Assembly (NCBI GenBank): GCA_040878225.1
Contig: JBBDMR010000040.1
Span: 1 to 31,267, forward strand
DNA length: 31,267 nucleotides
Direction: 5' to 3'
Origin: MA-ANB-1 sp040878225
GTDB lineage: Bacteria; Actinomycetota; Acidimicrobiia; Spongiisociales; ZC4RG35
Each line of letters begins with the position of its first letter. Position 1 is the first letter of the stretch. Positions 31,190 to 31,267 of the stretch are shown piece by piece. Position numbers and translations under genes: made by a program. The notes under the pieces are model-generated. The model did not search any database. It had not been told where the DNA came from and saw only the letters and a program-made list of their open reading frames with translations.

Positions 31190-31267
31190 ATGAGCAATCC
31201 GGACCCGATCGAGGAACTACGCCGCCTCTACCCAACCATCCTCACCACCGCCCACGTAGCCGAGATG
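31190..31267 (+). CDS. Partial excisionase-like HTH protein
   Basis: Start of a gene cut by the window end; 26 codons are visible. The segment LYPTILTTAHVAEM matches the beginning of MerR-type/HTH_17 excisionase domains (TTAEVAELLGVS-like). The ATG at 31190 has only a weak purine stretch upstream. Its position beside a tRNA-derived att fragment supports an Xis-type DNA-binding role in an integrated element. The call rests on a short sequence. Confidence 0.55.
   Translation, partial: MSNPDPIEELRRLYPTILTTAHVAEM

Overview
The window reads as high-GC actinobacterial chromosome, probably a deep-branching lineage such as Acidimicrobiia. The reasons are Thr/Pro-rich lipoprotein linkers, a SARP/BTAD regulator with AAA and TPR domains, a P1B-5 ATPase with a C-terminal hemerythrin domain, SpoIIE/STAS partner-switching proteins, and frequent ATGA/GTGA gene overlaps. 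The lineage is inferred from gene style only.

Layout. (1) 1-4010: two overlapping lipoprotein genes (the first GerMN/Gmad2-like), the remnant of an ECF sigma-factor gene, an ABC-2 exporter pair and a truncated HEAT-like gene. (2) 4086-9630: a stress/redox cluster with a small membrane protein, a haem-binding CxxCH protein, two Usp-type proteins, the P1B-5 ATPase-hemerythrin fusion and a cupredoxin lipoprotein. Its promoter regions carry palindromes resembling DosR/DevR boxes. (3) 9976-12720 (minus): a 914-residue SARP-like ATPase/TPR regulator. (4) 12817-22336: seven tandem paralogous polytopic membrane proteins. Each ends in a 122-residue module of identical length, (K/R)YRLY(D/E)IDRI...GVWV(R/K), and none has an output domain. 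A small membrane protein and a membrane-anchored cupredoxin interrupt the array. (5) 22411-27882: an overlapping three-gene module of a cyclic-nucleotide-binding protein, an MBL-fold hydrolase and a double-CHD cyclase with AAA and TPR regions. (6) 28048-30867: an SRPBCC protein, a SpoIIE phosphatase/anti-sigma kinase and two STAS proteins. (7) 30868-31267: the 3' part of a tRNA-Lys(UUU) gene, short repeats and the start of an excisionase-like gene, which together look like the left edge of an integrated element extending beyond the window.

The main result is that the four plus-strand transcription units in 12.8-30.9 kb each appear to begin with a direct repeat of a YCGTAAC-like heptamer at 11-bp spacing: 12775, 17589, 22349 and 27988. 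Tandem heptamers on one helical face are the known mode of SARP binding. The SARP-like gene is divergent from the first of these sites. I infer a single regulon joining a membrane sensor-like array, cyclic-nucleotide signalling and an anti-sigma partner switch. I do not recognise this combination as a described system.
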